Under the pieces are notes generated by a model, which worked only from the letters and a program-made list of their open reading frames with translations, was not told the origin of the DNA and did not search any database. Made by a program: the position numbers and the translations under genes. A stretch of 64,000 nt of DNA from Gnetum montanum (taxonomy: Eukaryota > Streptophyta > Gnetopsida > Gnetales > Gnetaceae), in the NCBI GenBank assembly GCA_015680685.1, contig MNCI01021483.1, forward strand, positions 66,914-130,913, read 5' to 3'. Position 1 is the stretch's first letter, and each line of letters opens with the position of its first letter. Shown piece by piece: positions 46,404 through 60,509 of this stretch.

Positions 46404-46913
46404 TGTTGATGCATAAATTTTGGACACATCAACACTAGGAAAAAAAATTCATTTTAGGAGACTATTTCCTAGGGCACCTCCCGTATGGCTATGAAAACCT
46501 AGGAATAGTCTTAACTAGAGAGGGCTATGTGGCCTTTTAAAAATAGTAACAAAATTGAGAATTTTAATTGGAATGAATGTCTTAAATTTAAGGACATCAA
46601 AGGTAACCAAAATAAATTTTCCCTACTTCCTGACTATTGTCACCATTTGCCATTGGTCTGTTGCAGATGCTGCCATAGCCAACACTACCTGTAGCTACTA
46701 GAGGAGATAGAGAGAGAGAGAAGAGGTTGGATGAAAGGGCCCATTGATGTATCTCTGATGAATAGACAGAATGTGTTTGATCGTTAGCATGAGAGAGAAA
46801 AATTTGTGCCCATTTGAAGAACCCTGCCACGGATGCACCACTCACGAAAAATAGAATGAAACTGTAGAGCCCACACTTGCAACTGCTACTGTGTCCTACT
46901 ACAACACTGTAAC

Positions 46914-46960
<47 letters not shown>

Positions 46961-47636
46961 ACAAGCTACCAGATTCCACTATCATGTGTCAGTAGATATA
47001 TTGCTATCTCTAGTCCTACGTTTGGCACTGTTATGGGTTTGTTGTAAAAATGGAAGAAGAAAACCACCACCTTTTGGTTTACTACTAGGATTGTTGACCA
47101 TCATCCATGTAGCTCTATTGCTACTGACTATTACTTGTCCATTTTCAAGAATAAAGAAACAAGACTATAGAACCTTCCTATCATGCCTGCTATCTACACA
47201 TGTCAGCTATGTTGCTATCACCCCATGAAAAATGGAAGAAGAGAAAGAGAGAAAACCACCACCCATTAGTTTCTCAACCCTTGGAAACCCCCCTACCCAT
47301 CTGTGTGTGCCTCAATGAAGAGAGACATAGTTGCTTGGGAAGGGAGGCTAATTTGTCAAGGAGGCCCTCACTTCCCCCTTATAATGCCATCTTCATTCTC
47401 TACTTGATAGCTAGTTGCTAGTGATGTTTCACCTCCTCACACATCGCTCCAACTTCCTACATGTCTATTCACCTTCCAAGATGTTGGTCCATCTCCATGA
47501 ACGTCAGTTCACCTTCCCGCATGTTAGTTCACCTTCTTGCATGTCAACATTCCTTGGTGAAATGTTATATGATTTTACAAAATAATTTTGTTGATCATGG
47601 CCCTATGTAATAGCATGGGCAAGGTTGGCCACAACA
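46404..47636 (-). repeat. LTR of the short element (3' LTR)
   Basis: 1233 bp, with a TA plus GA microsatellite at 46912-46960. Confidence 0.85.
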
Positions 47637-48018
47637 CTTAGCCCTCAAACATCAAATTGCAGGCAAGTGCAAAGAGCAAAAAAAATCATGAAATCTTAAA
47701 AAGAAAATAATAAACTAAGAAAAATTTTAGAAAAATAAATTTAACATTGAATAATAAAACCACCTCACCCAAGTTAATACTTACGTAAGAACCACCAAAA
47801 TCAAAAATTAAACAATGGAACTTAGAAATGAGGGTTATATATAAAAGGTTTTGGTAACAACAATTTTAGAAAATAGGAAGCATAAAAAAGGTAGAAAATA
47901 AAGGCTCTAAAGACAAAGGTTTTTCTTAAAATATTCAATAGGTTCCAAAACAAGTTCAGAAAATGAAATAGCCATAAGAAAATGGCAAGAAGAGCTAATA
48001 AAAAAAAGGTAGGAGAAA

Positions 48019-48037
48019 GGCCCTCCTTCTAGTGCCA
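48019..48037 (-). promoter_or_regulatory. Primer-binding site of the short element
   Basis: TGGCACTAGAAGGAGGGCC on the minus strand, identical over 19 bases to 14174-14192. Confidence 0.85.
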
Positions 48038-48043
48038 AAAATG

Positions 48044-48550
48044 TGTTGATGCATTAATTTTGGACTCACCAATAGTAGAAAAGAAAAAATCATTTTAGGA
48101 GACTATTGCCAAGGGTGCCTCTTGTATGGGTACAAAAACTCTAGAATAGTCTTAGCTGGAGAGGGCTATGTGACCTTTTAAAAATAATTAAAAATATGAA
48201 AATTTTAATTGGAATAAGTGTCTTGAATTTAAGAACACAAAAGGTAACCAAAATAAATTTTCCCTACTTTGTGATTATTGTTGTCGTTTATTGCTAGTTC
48301 ATTGTGGATGCTATTGTAGCCAACACTACTTATAGTTGTTGAAGGAGGGAGGGAGAGAGAAAAGGTTATATGAAAGGGCCTATTGATGTGTCTCTAACAC
48401 ATAGATAGAACATCCCTTGTCACTAGAACGAGAGAGAAAAATTTGCTCCTTTTTGGAGATCCTTTTCATGGATGCACTATCCACCAAAAATAGAATAGAA
48501 CTGTAGAACCCACACTTGCAATTGCTACTATCTATTTCTACAACACCACA

Positions 48551-48591
<41 letters not shown>

Positions 48592-49220
48592 CACTAGATC
48601 CCATTGTCACATGTTAGTAGATGCATTGTTCTCTCCAGTCCTACATCTACCACTTTCATGGGTCTACCACAAAAGGGGAAAAGAAAACTACTGCCTCTTG
48701 GTTTGATACTAAGATTATTAACTATCATCCGTGAAACTCTACCATTTCTAACTATTGCTAATCCATTATCCGGAATAAAGAAATAGGACTGTAGAACCTA
48801 CTTGCTGTGCCCATCACCCATCTGCATCAGCTACACCATTTTCACCCGAAGAAAGATAGGAGAAGAGAGAGAGAGGAAACTACCATCCATTAGTTTCTTA
48901 GCCCTTAGAGACCCCCCTACCCATCTTCATGTGCCTTAATGGAGAGAGACATAGTTGTTTGAGAAGGGAGTCTAATTTGTTAAGGAGGACCTTACTTTCC
49001 CCTTCTGACATCATCTTCGTTCTCTACTTTATAGCCACCTACTAGTGGTTTTTCACCTCCCTGCACATCAGTCCACCTCCTTGCATGTTGGTTCACCTTC
49101 TCACACATTGGTTCACCTTCCTGCACACCAACATTGCTTAGTGAAATGATATATGATTTTATAGGATAGTTTTGTTGATCATGGCCCCATGCAATAGCAT
49201 GGGTGAGGTTTGCCACAACA
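48044..49220 (-). repeat. LTR of the short element (5' LTR)
   Basis: 1177 bp, with a GA microsatellite at 48552-48585 at the place of the TA/GA tract in the other LTR. The start could also be set two bases lower (TGTGTTGAT). Confidence 0.85.
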
Positions 49221-49228
49221 ATAGGTAG

Positions 49229-52200
49229 GGAGAAAAATAAAATTGGATTCATGGACTTTTATATGACTTTAAATCACTTCACTTCATTTGGCTTTATCAA
49301 CAATAAAATTATGGAATAGTTAAAATTAGATGGCATTAGAAGTGATAGTGCCATCTTGCATCTCTGAAAGGGAACTAGGACATCTATACTCAATGGTTAA
49401 GAATGTAGTGATGAAGAAAACTAATAGAAGATCCCTTGTGATATATAATGAGTGCTCTTGTACTTCTATAAGCTAATTCAATTATTGGCCAGAACTCAAT
49501 GTTGTTGTATTTCCTTCTCCTCTCGAGTTCATTTAAATTTTCCATTTCTTTCTTTTTAGTTCTTATTTAGTTTATAGTTATGTTTACAAGAAGTTGGTCA
49601 AGGAAAAGTGGAGAAAAACGAAAAGTGGTGAGCTCACATTTGATGTTGATGTCTTACTAGTTGTTTAGAATTTATGGATATTTCAGTAATAGAATTTGTA
49701 AGGTAAATAAGGATAAGAGTTTGATAGGAATAATCCAATTGGAGATTCTTGATGGTTCAACATTAAAAGTGAGCTCGATACCAAATTTCTTATAGATTGT
49801 GATAATTGCATTGCATAAAGCACTCGATTAGTCTTATCCTCAAGTAGCAATGATTCTATTCGTATTAATAATTAAAAAAGATAATTCTTTTCTTATTCAT
49901 ATTTAATTTTCTAATTAGTTTATAGTATTAATTTAAAAATTATTTTATATTTTTCTTTTATGACCCCTTGCATTTATTTCCCTTTCTTTTTCTAGGTTTC
50001 TAATGATAGGATTTCATGACATTTAAACTTTTTACTTTGATCTATTGTTATTCACATTGATTAAATTATTTAAAAGAATTTTTCTAGGCCTTGGGTAGCT
50101 TATTTTTGGATGTGTGGATGAAAATTTTAATTTAATTTATTACTTAAGTAATTAATTATTTTCATTTTTATTGGAGAACAAAATTAGAAGATTTAATCAA
50201 ACCAAAAACAAAATGTCCAAGATTTATACCCCAATGGCTCAAGAAATAACTCACAAATTTCACTATATTAGTGAATGTCACATCTCATGATTGGAATTGA
50301 AATTCTTCTTCTTATCATCAATCACTATTATTGGAGCATTATCTTGATGAGAAGCTTTCTATTTTTCCTACAAACATATCAATTTAGATCGTTAGGATGA
50401 TATGGGACAAGATGAAAGTTCTCAATATCAATTGCAATTACCATAGTAATAGTCGATGATATGTCTAGCACTTTAAATGTTCAAGGACTAAAGATATTGA
50501 TTCTAATCATTGGAATCCATGTAATATTAATATCTTGAACAATGATATTGACTAATAACTTTCGAATCTATGACTATTAATATAACCTATAATTCAAAAA
50601 GGAAAATACCCAAAAAAAACATGCTTTAAGGCTAAATAATGTCAAATCTTCTTAAAACTTCAGCCACAATATTGAGAGACATTATAAATCATAATAAACC
50701 TCTAAAACTATTAGTACAATAAGATTTAATATAAGATTCAACATGAATTCTTGACTAAAACCTCATAAAACATGTGAAAATTCTTAAGAGAAATCAACAA
50801 TAACTCAACCATCTAAGGTCTCTGATCTAGAATCCAAATATTCAAAGCCATGTGATAACACTAGATCTATTAATATTTAATTATATTTAGGCTTACTACA
50901 TCCAAATGCCTCTGAAATTATGAAAAAAATTAAAGAACATTAAAAAATTCCTAAAAGAGGTCTCTAAAACCTTCACAAATCAATAACAAATAGCAATTTA
51001 AATAAGAGAATTACATATCCTTCAACATGCAAAAATTTCTAGAAAAACCATTAATGAGTCCTTTCTAGAATCATAGATTCAAAACATCAAAAACTTTTAA
51101 TTGAACATCTAAACTTCTAACATTCATTGAGAGAAAATGAAACCAACATACAAGAATCAATTTCTTATGAAAATGTGAGATAATAATTTAGAATTGCAAG
51201 AATAATTAAGAGAAACTTAGATTTAATTATGATAAATTTATGAGAATATTGTGGGAATTGGATAAAATAATTATGAGGAGTTGAAATCATTGTGAGAATT
51301 TCATGTTATGAGAATATGAAAAAGAAAAGAAAAATGCACACAAAAACTTAAGGAACTACTTGCATACTTCTCTTCTATTCATCTTCAACTTGAAATAATT
51401 CCTCTTAATGAAGGATAGCATTCCTTGTTATAATTTTTATAGATGCTTTAGTTTAATGAGTATTACATGTATCATCATTAACACATTACAAAAGTGAAGT
51501 ATGCACATGCACTTGCAAAAAATAAAATATAAACTTCAAAATTTGAGAATTAAAAAACTAACTCCTAATGATTCTTATGACCTCTAACTTTTGAAAACTA
51601 AAAGCATTACATGACTTCAAATTAAAACATGACATAAAATGTAGATTTGAGAGAAAATTTGATGGTCCAAATGAGAACATATCACACATTATCTCCAATA
51701 ATTTCTCACTATTTTTTAATCTTTCATGATAAATATCTTAATATATTTTATCATAGTGCTTTTGTATCTCATGGTAATTCATACTTATCTAAGATAATCA
51801 TCTTGTACCCCAGTCATGGAGAAGAAACAAAATAAAGTATTATTTTTGAAAATTTTTCTATCACATTGTTCATACCTTCATTCACTAGGATCTTGATTAG
51901 GATAATGTTTTATGTGTTGCTCTTGGTAACTCAACATATGTCATGCAAGCATGTTGATATCATAAGCAATGCAATTGAGAGAGAAAGAAAATATGATGGG
52001 TGCTACTACTAGAAAAGTAACTAACAAGGGACCAAAGTAGAATTCTTTAAGAAAGAGTGATAAGATTAGAAGAAAAATTTGAAAGATATATGGTGAATCC
52101 TCACTACACATAAGACATGCTAGGAGTGTTTTATCATAACCATAACCTCCTAGTAGTACTTCTTCAGATGAAAAGTTTATGCTTTTTAATGCATCATATC

Positions 52201-53450
52201 TTGTTGTGACTCATTTGCATTGACCATAAGTCAAGCCATATTTAGTCTATGTTTTATTCTTGTAAGCTAAGGGATTAGCTTAATTTAGTTTTTGGAGAAT
52301 TATGTTACATCCCATGGTATTTGTTTTTGTAAGCTTAGATGCATTGACCTCTTTTTGTACACTTAAGCTTATAACTTAGGCTTATTTTGGAGTCTTGTAA
52401 CATACACCTAGTGGTTCATACTTGGTGATGCATCCTTGATGGTAATACCTTGGTATTACCATGCTAGTGTCATCATCCATAGTACATTACTACACCTAGT
52501 ATATTAATAACTTGATATTACTTCACCTAGTTAGTTAACATCCTAGTGTTTCAACACCTTGTATGTCAACATCTGTATGTCATCACAATGTTGTTGATGA
52601 ATCACTTTTGTTAAAATTTTGGAAACTATAAATGTCCAAGGAGTAAAGTTAAAATGAATCATTTATTTTTTAGTTTTTATTTATTGTAAAATACTTTTTC
52701 TCATCCCTTTGGTAAGTATGCAATCTATTTTGTTGTGTTTTGATTAACTACTTCATCATGGAGTGAGACTATGTTGGAGTGCTACCATGTCTTCATAGTT
52801 TAAAATCATTTGATTAATGTAGAGCCATGTTTGTATAATAAATAAGTCTTATTTTTCTTTTCCAATTTTATTTTATTGAACCTTGAAGATGATATCTAAT
52901 TAATAAAATTACTTATTATATTTAAAAATTAGAATTAAATTAATTCTCTTAAATAGATTATCATAGTAATGTGGAGCTTTATGATGATTTGGCCTTTCCT
53001 GAGGAGGTTTTATCTATTTGGAATGGTCTTAGGTCATCAACGGTATGAATAAAAAGATTTTATTACTTTCATAAGGTTAGTGATGCACTTGTCCCATAAG
53101 GGATTACAGCATGCTTTGCATGTCTGTTAGAGTTTTTATTATGCTTGCTTCATAAGAGATTATGATGTAAATGTGTGTTTTATTTCTTTTCATGTGTGAA
53201 TGTTACACTTATCTCATAATTAATTGCAATGAGTTTTAACTATTATTTTATTTCTTACATTTATAAAATATATAAAAATTATCAAATTATAAAAATACTA
53301 GTTCCTTACCTTGACAACACAGGTCCATTTAATTGTATTATATGTAATATAATATTTTTATTTAATAAATATAATGATATATACAAGTAAATATTGTAGT
53401 TTATGTTCTTCCATATTCAGTGTTTACAATTAGTTTGCTACATGTATCAT
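49229..53450. other. AT-rich sequence, no gene recognised
   Basis: No coding region, RNA gene or repeat pair could be supported. Around 52430-52600 short words such as TAGTGTYATCA and CACCTAGT recur, suggesting a decayed LTR or minisatellite, but I could not find a partner copy. Confidence 0.35.
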
Positions 53451-54639
53451 TAATAGAGATCTTGTGGCTTGGGCAATAGGGCCCCTATCACCCATAAAAA
53501 ATTGAAATTCCCACCACTAATAATGGAGGATCCATAAAGTTTATAAACTATGAAAAATAAAATAGTATAATTCTAGAATAATATTGAATAAACCCTAGCT
53601 TAGAAAACCTAATGATTATCATAAATTGTTGAAATAAAAAATACCATAAATAATTAACCTCAAAATAGGGATAAAAGAAAGCTTTCAAATCCTAAATATG
53701 AGAAAAATAAGAAAACCCACTTGAATTCCTATACAAATAAAAAATAAGAATAAAAATTAAATTACCTAAGTCAAGGATTGAAGTGTAAGCATTACAATTC
53801 CATGATTAAATGTATCTATGAACCAAGAGCTTTTATACCAATTTGTTAAGGACTCCACTTCAAACACCTAAAATTTCTTTAGAAACATCTAAGTTATGAA
53901 TTCAAACACTTAAATAAGGAACATGACAAAATATAAACTTTTTTATTCAATACTAAAATTTAGAGTACAATGTTAGAAACAATAATCTAGAAGGATTTAA
54001 TACAAAACCTAAGATAATCCTCACTTACAACTACTCAAGATTAAAATTACTTAAGTGGAGCATACAACATAATGATCCCATTAGAGATAGTCCTTCTCTT
54101 ACCTCTAAAGGTTGTTCGACTCTTTCACGTAAAGGGAATAGCATGGACTTAATTCAAGAGACATCTTATAGTTTTTATAGTCTTTGCATGATCATTCATA
54201 TTTTCTAAAGTTTCCACCATTTTGGAAAATTAATTTTCTTCAAATTTCAATTTCCTATGGCTTACAATACCTTAGAACAACCATCTCACAACTAGATTAT
54301 GACTCACATTTTATTACATGAATAAAATCCTTATACCTTTTTGTCTCTATTTCTTAGTGGATTATAACTAATTATGATTTTCAATCTTAGATTGTGACCT
54401 TACTGTGACTCATAATCGACTTGCAACTCACTTTCCAAGCCTAAAACTTACATCCTTTTATGAAAGATCAAAATTGCGGTAGATTGTGACTTTGCAAATA
54501 CTGAATGAAAAATTACGATTGGCTACAACTTATAGTAAGATTGTATATGCCTATCCAACATAAACAAATACACAGAAAACTCTAAAAAATATCAAAATAT
54601 AAACACATGACTTTTAGAAACTTAATAATTATACATAAC
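53451..54639. other. AT-rich interval, possible decayed LTR
   Basis: Lies directly downstream, in minus-strand sense, of the pol remnant at 54640-55560, where a 3' LTR would be expected. No second copy is in the window, so the LTR assignment is positional only. Confidence 0.3.
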
Positions 54640-55556
54640 TCATCAAAGAGCTAGCTTCATTTCCTCATTACATGTAGCATCATCTAGATTTTGATCATTC
54701 TAATGAAGTACATACTCATACCTCTTTGTCTCTCTAGTACTTAAAGCCTTTCTTTTCTTGAGCATGATAGCCTTCCTTTTCGTGGAGGAATTTGAATCCT
54801 TAATCATAACCTTTAATTTTTCTATGATTCCTTCTAGAGTTTGATCATCTTTAGGTCCATGTTAATGCGTCAAATATTTAATATTAAATACAAATGATAT
54901 GCCAATATCTTTAGAAATCAACATCTCAAATGAATTATTATTGTCTTCAACTTGAAAAATATCATTTTCTTGTCCTTTAACTTTTAGAATTTCACTCTTA
55001 TTGGTCTCTTTTTCATGGATTCAAACAAGATCACCAATGTTAAATTTAATATTTCTATAGTCTTCACTCTTCTTTGGAAATAATTCCTTAGCCTTCTTCA
55101 TCAACCATTCTATCACTTGGATAGATAAATTTTTAACTTCATGTTCTTCACAAATTTAACACTTAATTATGCTTCTCCATCAAAATTTTTTAGATCATTG
55201 ACCATTCTTGGTCTATATACATAGTTTTCTTCAAAGAACTTTTTTCAATGATGGATTAAAATCTAGCATAGTAGGAAAACTCTACATGGGATAATAAATT
55301 CTTTCCTTGGCTAGGTTGATCATCACAAAGGTATATAAGTGATTAGCTTTACAAAATAAGAAAGTCCTTTCAAATTCTTCCAAACCTACTTAAAATTAGG
55401 ATCATCTACATATAACTGAGTAAATCATTGATACCTTCCACTTGTGAAGTATTAAAATTTAACATGCACCCTTGATAGTACATCAACCACTACATTTCTC
55501 TTTTCACTCTTATACTTTGAATGTAAATTGAGCCCTTGTAATTATGCCATTCATTT
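54640..55556 (-). pseudogene. Ty3/gypsy pol remnant: RNase H end and integrase tail
   Basis: On the minus strand 55540-55400 reads RVKRNVVVDVLSRVHVKF, the pattern at the end of RNase H (N-x-V-x-D-x-LSR). After a short spacer-like stretch, most of the integrase core is absent. From about 55110 the integrase C-terminal domain follows: KFNIGDLV, then DIFQVEDNNNSFE and DIGISFVFNIKYL. The latter fits the chain of gypsy integrase tails that precede a chromodomain. Several stops. Distinct from the Tat elements. Confidence 0.65.
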
Positions 55557-55927
55557 TGATGAGTTGTGGATACCCCTTATGCCCAACCATATGAATCATA
55601 AGCCTTCATGCATGAGCTGATCAAATTCCATAGATGGGACTAGTTGTGGAATCTAGATTGTTATGTTTTAATTGTAGTTCATAGTCTTCCCACTTGGACT
55701 AGTGGTAGCTTTGCCACATACTATTTAGTCGAAAGTGAGGCATATGATAATTGATGTGATTGCAACCTTATGTTACTCCTAATGATAATAGAGAAATTAA
55801 TTATTTAATCTAATTAAAAATAAAAAGTAAAGTATAAACTAGCCTATGTGTGATGAGTATTCATTCCTAACCTTCTGTACATGCCTTGGACTTTGTGCAA
55901 CTACCACTGAGATTACCAAGCGTATCT
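55557..55927 (-). repeat. LTR copy, truncated
   Basis: Matches 62876-63246 over its length: both have TACCCCTTMTGCCCAACCAT, GTGAGGCATATGATAATTGA and TAGAGAAATTAAT. Similarity ends at about 55927, so the outer part is missing. Confidence 0.8.
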
Positions 55928-55989
55928 AGGCTGATGATCCAATATGTACTAGAGGTGGTACATCCCATGGACATGGTAGCTACAAGAGC

Positions 55990-58280
55990 ATTAGATTAGC
56001 TTTCACTTGCCATGTTGTGAACTACCTCCATTCCTCCTCAAAAGCCTTGGCCTTTTCTCTCAATTCATGATAATCTATTAAAGTCTCTTGGCTAGGTTTG
56101 AAGCTACATCTCTTTGTCCATTGTAGCAAGCCTTAATTTCATCCAGTTCTGAGTTTAGTACTTGAAGTTTCTATAGAGCATTTGTTCTATCTGCAAAATC
56201 CTTCTCATATAAAGCATAAGTGACTTCTACTTGCTATTATAGTTCATTTTTTGGCCAACCTACTATTAACATGGCTAGGTTAGAATAATGAAGGTTAGCT
56301 AATGCCATGTACTCCTTCAAATCCTTAATCTATAGATCCTTGTTTTTCTCTTCTGCTTGGTAGACTAGGGCATAGCTATCTAGGATGGATTTCCAATCAG
56401 GATTTTACACTAATATGAAACTAATGCAAGCCTTTATCATCTAGATTTCTTTCTCATTGATTTTCTTGTACATTTTTATCTAGTTCCAAAAGTGCTCTTT
56501 TATCTTCTTGTGCTTTTTAGCCTCATTTTCCCATGTGCTTATCTAAATTGTAGACTTTTGATGTATGGCACGTACCTCCTCCATTGATAGGGTTTAGTTT
56601 TCTCTACCCAATTTTCATACGTCTTAGTTCATCCTTACGATGCTGTCAAGATGTTTTTTTGCTTTTCGATGGTGGTTAGCCTTGCGTTATCAAAAACAAG
56701 CTACTTGTTTTCCTCCTGGGTAGTGATTGGTTCCTTCACATGAGCATACACATGTGCTTTGGTGATTTAGGCATTCTAGACCACTTTCTCCTTCTCTTAT
56801 TTAGCTACTTTATTCTGCTCAATCGATTGGCCTAGCTACTCTATTTGGAACTACTCCAATTGATTAGGCACAATGAATTGGAAAGGATCCCTTCTTTTGG
56901 CTTTTAGGGTGATGAGCTCTTCTTGCAATTAGTGTACTTATATTTTTGCTTTCTCTACCCTAGTCTCTACCATGACCATTTTTTCTTTGATGGCTATGAG
57001 GTTAAATTAAACTACATTAAGATCATTGGGAATGCTGAAGAGGTTTGTGACCTACCCAATCTGCAGTAATCTATCAAGAACATCCTCATGAGCCACAAGA
57101 GTCATTGAGGTTCTAACTAACATTTGTGTCTCTCTATTTTTAGTTATGTCTACCAAGGACACAACAGGTACATTAAAAGATTCTTTGTTGTGGGCTGTTA
57201 TAACTTTTGGTATGCCTATCGCATCTTGGTGCTACATGACCACAATTGTAGCATCTTCTCTAGTTTCAAGAAGTACTTGAAAAGATGTAGCATTTCCAAA
57301 CATCTACTATGACTACTAGAATTCTTCTCCTGATTACAAAGAAATCTGTTCCCTTGATGGATTGATTAGAACTATGGGTTAAATGACTTCATCAATGACT
57401 CAGAAGAGGTTGGATTCATCCCTACTTCCCCAATTGATAGTTTTAAGAATTTTTTATAGATGGCTCATTGAGGATCTATAATCCTATAGCGGTGGTGATG
57501 GGACTTGATCCTCTTATCATTACTTTTGTTTTTGTTCTTCTGCTTCCTCTAGTTCTTATTCTTTCTCTTCACCATGATATTTCCGTGGTGCTACTAGTTT
57601 GAGCAACTTAGAAAATGAAGCATTTTTGGCCCTCTTGGGAATGTCATCAGTGTAATCCAAGATTCTGTGTTGCTTTCATAGCTTCCAAATTAGTCAAGGG
57701 AATGGAAGTGTTGGCTTCCCTACCTTTCTTTTCTTGAACTGCCATTGAATCTCCATGAAGTACAATTGGGCAACGTTGACATTGTAGTTTCCCATTAGGA
57801 TTGCACTTCCTTTGGCTATGTAGGTTGGTATTTTGTTTAGTCCTTTAGTGGGGAAGAGATGGTATGTGCTGATTTTGAAGTAAATTCTCTCCTCTAGAGT
57901 TAGCTCATTGTATATTTTTTCTTCTTTATTATATGCCCATCCTTGTTTCTATGTCAGATCTTATGGATAGGTATGCTAATTTGGCCCCACATTGGGTATG
58001 TTCAGATATTTTGCAATGGCTTTAATTGAGTAAGGAATAGAGATTCCACCAATGTTTATGGTGGTGCCCTCCTCTTTATTATGCTAGAATTGGTACATCT
58101 CACTGAGGTACCATTCACCAGTTTTAGAAAGGATGTGCCATAAAGGCAATGCCTAAAGCTAAGTTCTGACTACCTCAAAGACAAATTCCATAAATGGTCC
58201 AAAGTTCTTTTCCACGATGACTGTGGTCAACATGGATCACCATAGATGGCTTGAAGGCATTCTTGGAACAACTTGAGGCA
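55990..58280 (-). pseudogene. Extra coding region: plant-transposon-like domain and coiled coil
   Basis: Minus-strand translation gives long protein-like stretches with few stops. At 58240-57600 it reads VEKNFGPFMEFVFEVV, INIGGISIPYSIKAIAKYLN, LTLEERIYFKISTYHLFPTK, IAKGSAILMGNYNVNVAQLY and KVGKPTLPFP. At 56420-56000 it reads DWKSILDSYALVYQAEEKNK and NALQKLQVLNSELDEIKACY, which looks like coiled coil. The first part fits the pattern of putative plant-transposon-protein domains, and the order (globular domain, then coiled coil) mirrors exons 4 and 7 of the antisense gene. Here, however, it lies on the same strand as the nearest gag. Introns likely. Function unknown. Confidence 0.5.
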
Positions 58281-60509
58281 TTTTCACTACACTTAAGCTT
58301 GTGGTTTTGTAGCCTCCACCTTGATTAACTATCCTATAATAGGGGCCTATTGATGAATGCTAATTTATTATACCTTCTATTTCTCATGCTTAGTTGGTAG
58401 GCCTTGTTATCCTAGTTGACCTCTATCATCCCTTGGATTTTTGCTTGCCCCCTATGAAGGTCCTCCTTGTGCTTCTCTTTTTGGGGCCATTTGCAATCAA
58501 TTAAGGAATTTGGGTTACTAAGGTGGTTTTCATTTATCAACAATAGGTTTAAACCTTACTGATGTCCTTAGTTTCATTAAGTTCTTAGTTCACGTGATTG
58601 TTGGATTAGTAGAATTTCAAGGAAAATGCTCCAAAAAGTGTTGACTTTATTCATAACCCTTCATAATTGACTTCTTTGTCCTTATGTACTACATATAATG
58701 AATGTTATGATTTCTTAGGGGTGTTAATTAAAGGTTTTGACACGCATACAATTGATTATTCATTAAAAAGCTAAAGTTTTTCAACATTCTTACCCTTATA
58801 ATACCTTCTAGGAAATAACAAATTTTGAAAAATTAGTACAAGTTTTTCATACAAGCATCCCCAACAAAATTGAACACTCTGGTATCAAATAGGTTTGAAA
58901 ACCATGAATGTCAAAACAATATAGAGCTAGATATTGCATATGGAAGTTGGATGCACAGAGCTCTTAGTCAAGAGAGAAAAGTGCAAAAAATCCCTTATCT
59001 ACAATTAATGAAATGATATCTAAAGAATCCCTAGGGACATATTTATACTTTTTATTGGACCCGATATTGACTCACCTTCAATATCAGTTAGCCGATATCA
59101 AAGGCCTTAGATTTGCATTTCATGGAAACACTTAGTATGGAAAATGAACCTTTTTGATTGGTTGGAAGATTTTATGTAGAGTCCAAAGTTTTGGGGTAAG
59201 TGAGAATACACATTTGGGCATTGATAATGTTGGAAAACAGAACCATAAGAATTAAAACTTTGAAAGAGGTAAGAAAAGGGTATTGAATCCATGATAAAGA
59301 ACCAATAGGTTGTAACAAAAAGAAAGGTTTTGAAATTGACATTTATGTTGGAAGGATCAAGATGATGTGGTTGTGTTAGATAAGTACAAGTTACAATAGT
59401 TATACAAGTGGCTCCTCCCCAAAGTAGTTTTTATCCTTTAATTCCCTTGTATAACCACACCTAAAAATGTCCATAGGTACTAAAGGGGTTAAATGCAACA
59501 CATACCTATTTAGCAAAACACACATGTTAGAACCATCAATTTTAGAAAATAAATCTATGTTACACAAAACCACAAGTTATGATCATATGAACATTGAGAT
59601 GAGTGGAGTTTAGAAAGGATTGTAGAAATTACAACATGAGGTGTCTTACCATAGGCATAATGAATGCTTTAACAAAGGGAGGAGCTTATTCAAGGAACTT
59701 TTATTTTGGTTTCTGAGGAGTTTAGGCATGGGTAACATGTCTTTCTAGTGACATGGTAAGGTAGCACTTATTTTACTCTTACTCCCATTTTTTGTTATAT
59801 CTACAAGAATATAATTACAACCTTAGCAACATGATAGAACATATAGAAGTGGTCAAAGAGATTCTACAAGTTTTGTTGATGTCACACCCTTCACATTCCC
59901 CATTGGTTTTTCACTTTTCTATCTAGGCACAATTATTATGAGTTTATTCTTAGTTTGATGATGGAAAAGAATATCATTATGACCATAGTAAAAACCTCTT
60001 ATTAATTGGATGGATGGATGGATGATGTGGCCTTACTATCTAGATAATCAATCCTTCATGACTTTGATAACATAGATAAACCATCACCTCATTGGACTAC
60101 ATATTGTCATTTTATTCACAATCAAGATTACTAACAAAGGAAATATAAACAAAGTGTGGAAAAAGTTGAAAGAAATGGGAAAATTTTATATCAAGAAATG
60201 AGAAAATGATAAAAAATGTAAAACAAAAAGATGAAAAACACTTATAAATTATTGATTTTAGGATGGGGCATCTCATCCATTACTAAGATTTTGGCCATAA
60301 AAATAATTAATAAGTGGGTGGGTAGTCTTCATGCATTTGTGAAATAGGATTAGACTTTCATTTTCAAGCCACTAGGTCTCTTCTCGTTCAGTGGTGGCTG
60401 CATAGATGGGTTGTTACTCACACACTAGTTTATGAAACATACGGTAGGTCATAATAGGAGTTGTGTTAACTTTGCAAATGTCTAGTCTATGACTACATCC
60501 TTTATCATG
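58281..60509. other. Interval without a recognisable gene
   Basis: A GGAT microsatellite lies at 60008-60025. A short palindromic patch (GATATTGACT..AATATCAGTT..GATATC) is at 59063-59100. No protein family recognised. Confidence 0.4.

Larger units (their letters stand above)
46404..49220 (-). mobile_element. Short non-autonomous LTR element with a Tat-type PBS
   Basis: Two direct LTRs (46404-47636 and 48044-49220), each TGTTGATGC...CCACAACA, enclose only 407 bases. On the minus strand the interior begins, just inside the 48044 LTR, with TGGCACTAGAAGGAGGGCC (48019-48037), identical to the PBS of the young Tat-like element. No coding capacity. ATAGGTAG stands one base before the left LTR (46395-46402) and directly after the right one (49221-49228). 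It is longer than the usual Ty3/gypsy duplication and offset by one base, so I treat it as probable only. The design is that of TRIM/LARD-like parasites, though the LTRs are long. Confidence 0.8.

Noticed and set aside
46404-49252. Open frames within the short LTR element (for example 46597-46845, 46986-47228, 48380-48610)
   Set aside because: They lie inside LTRs; the equivalent frames in the partner LTR are broken or differ, so coding is unsupported.
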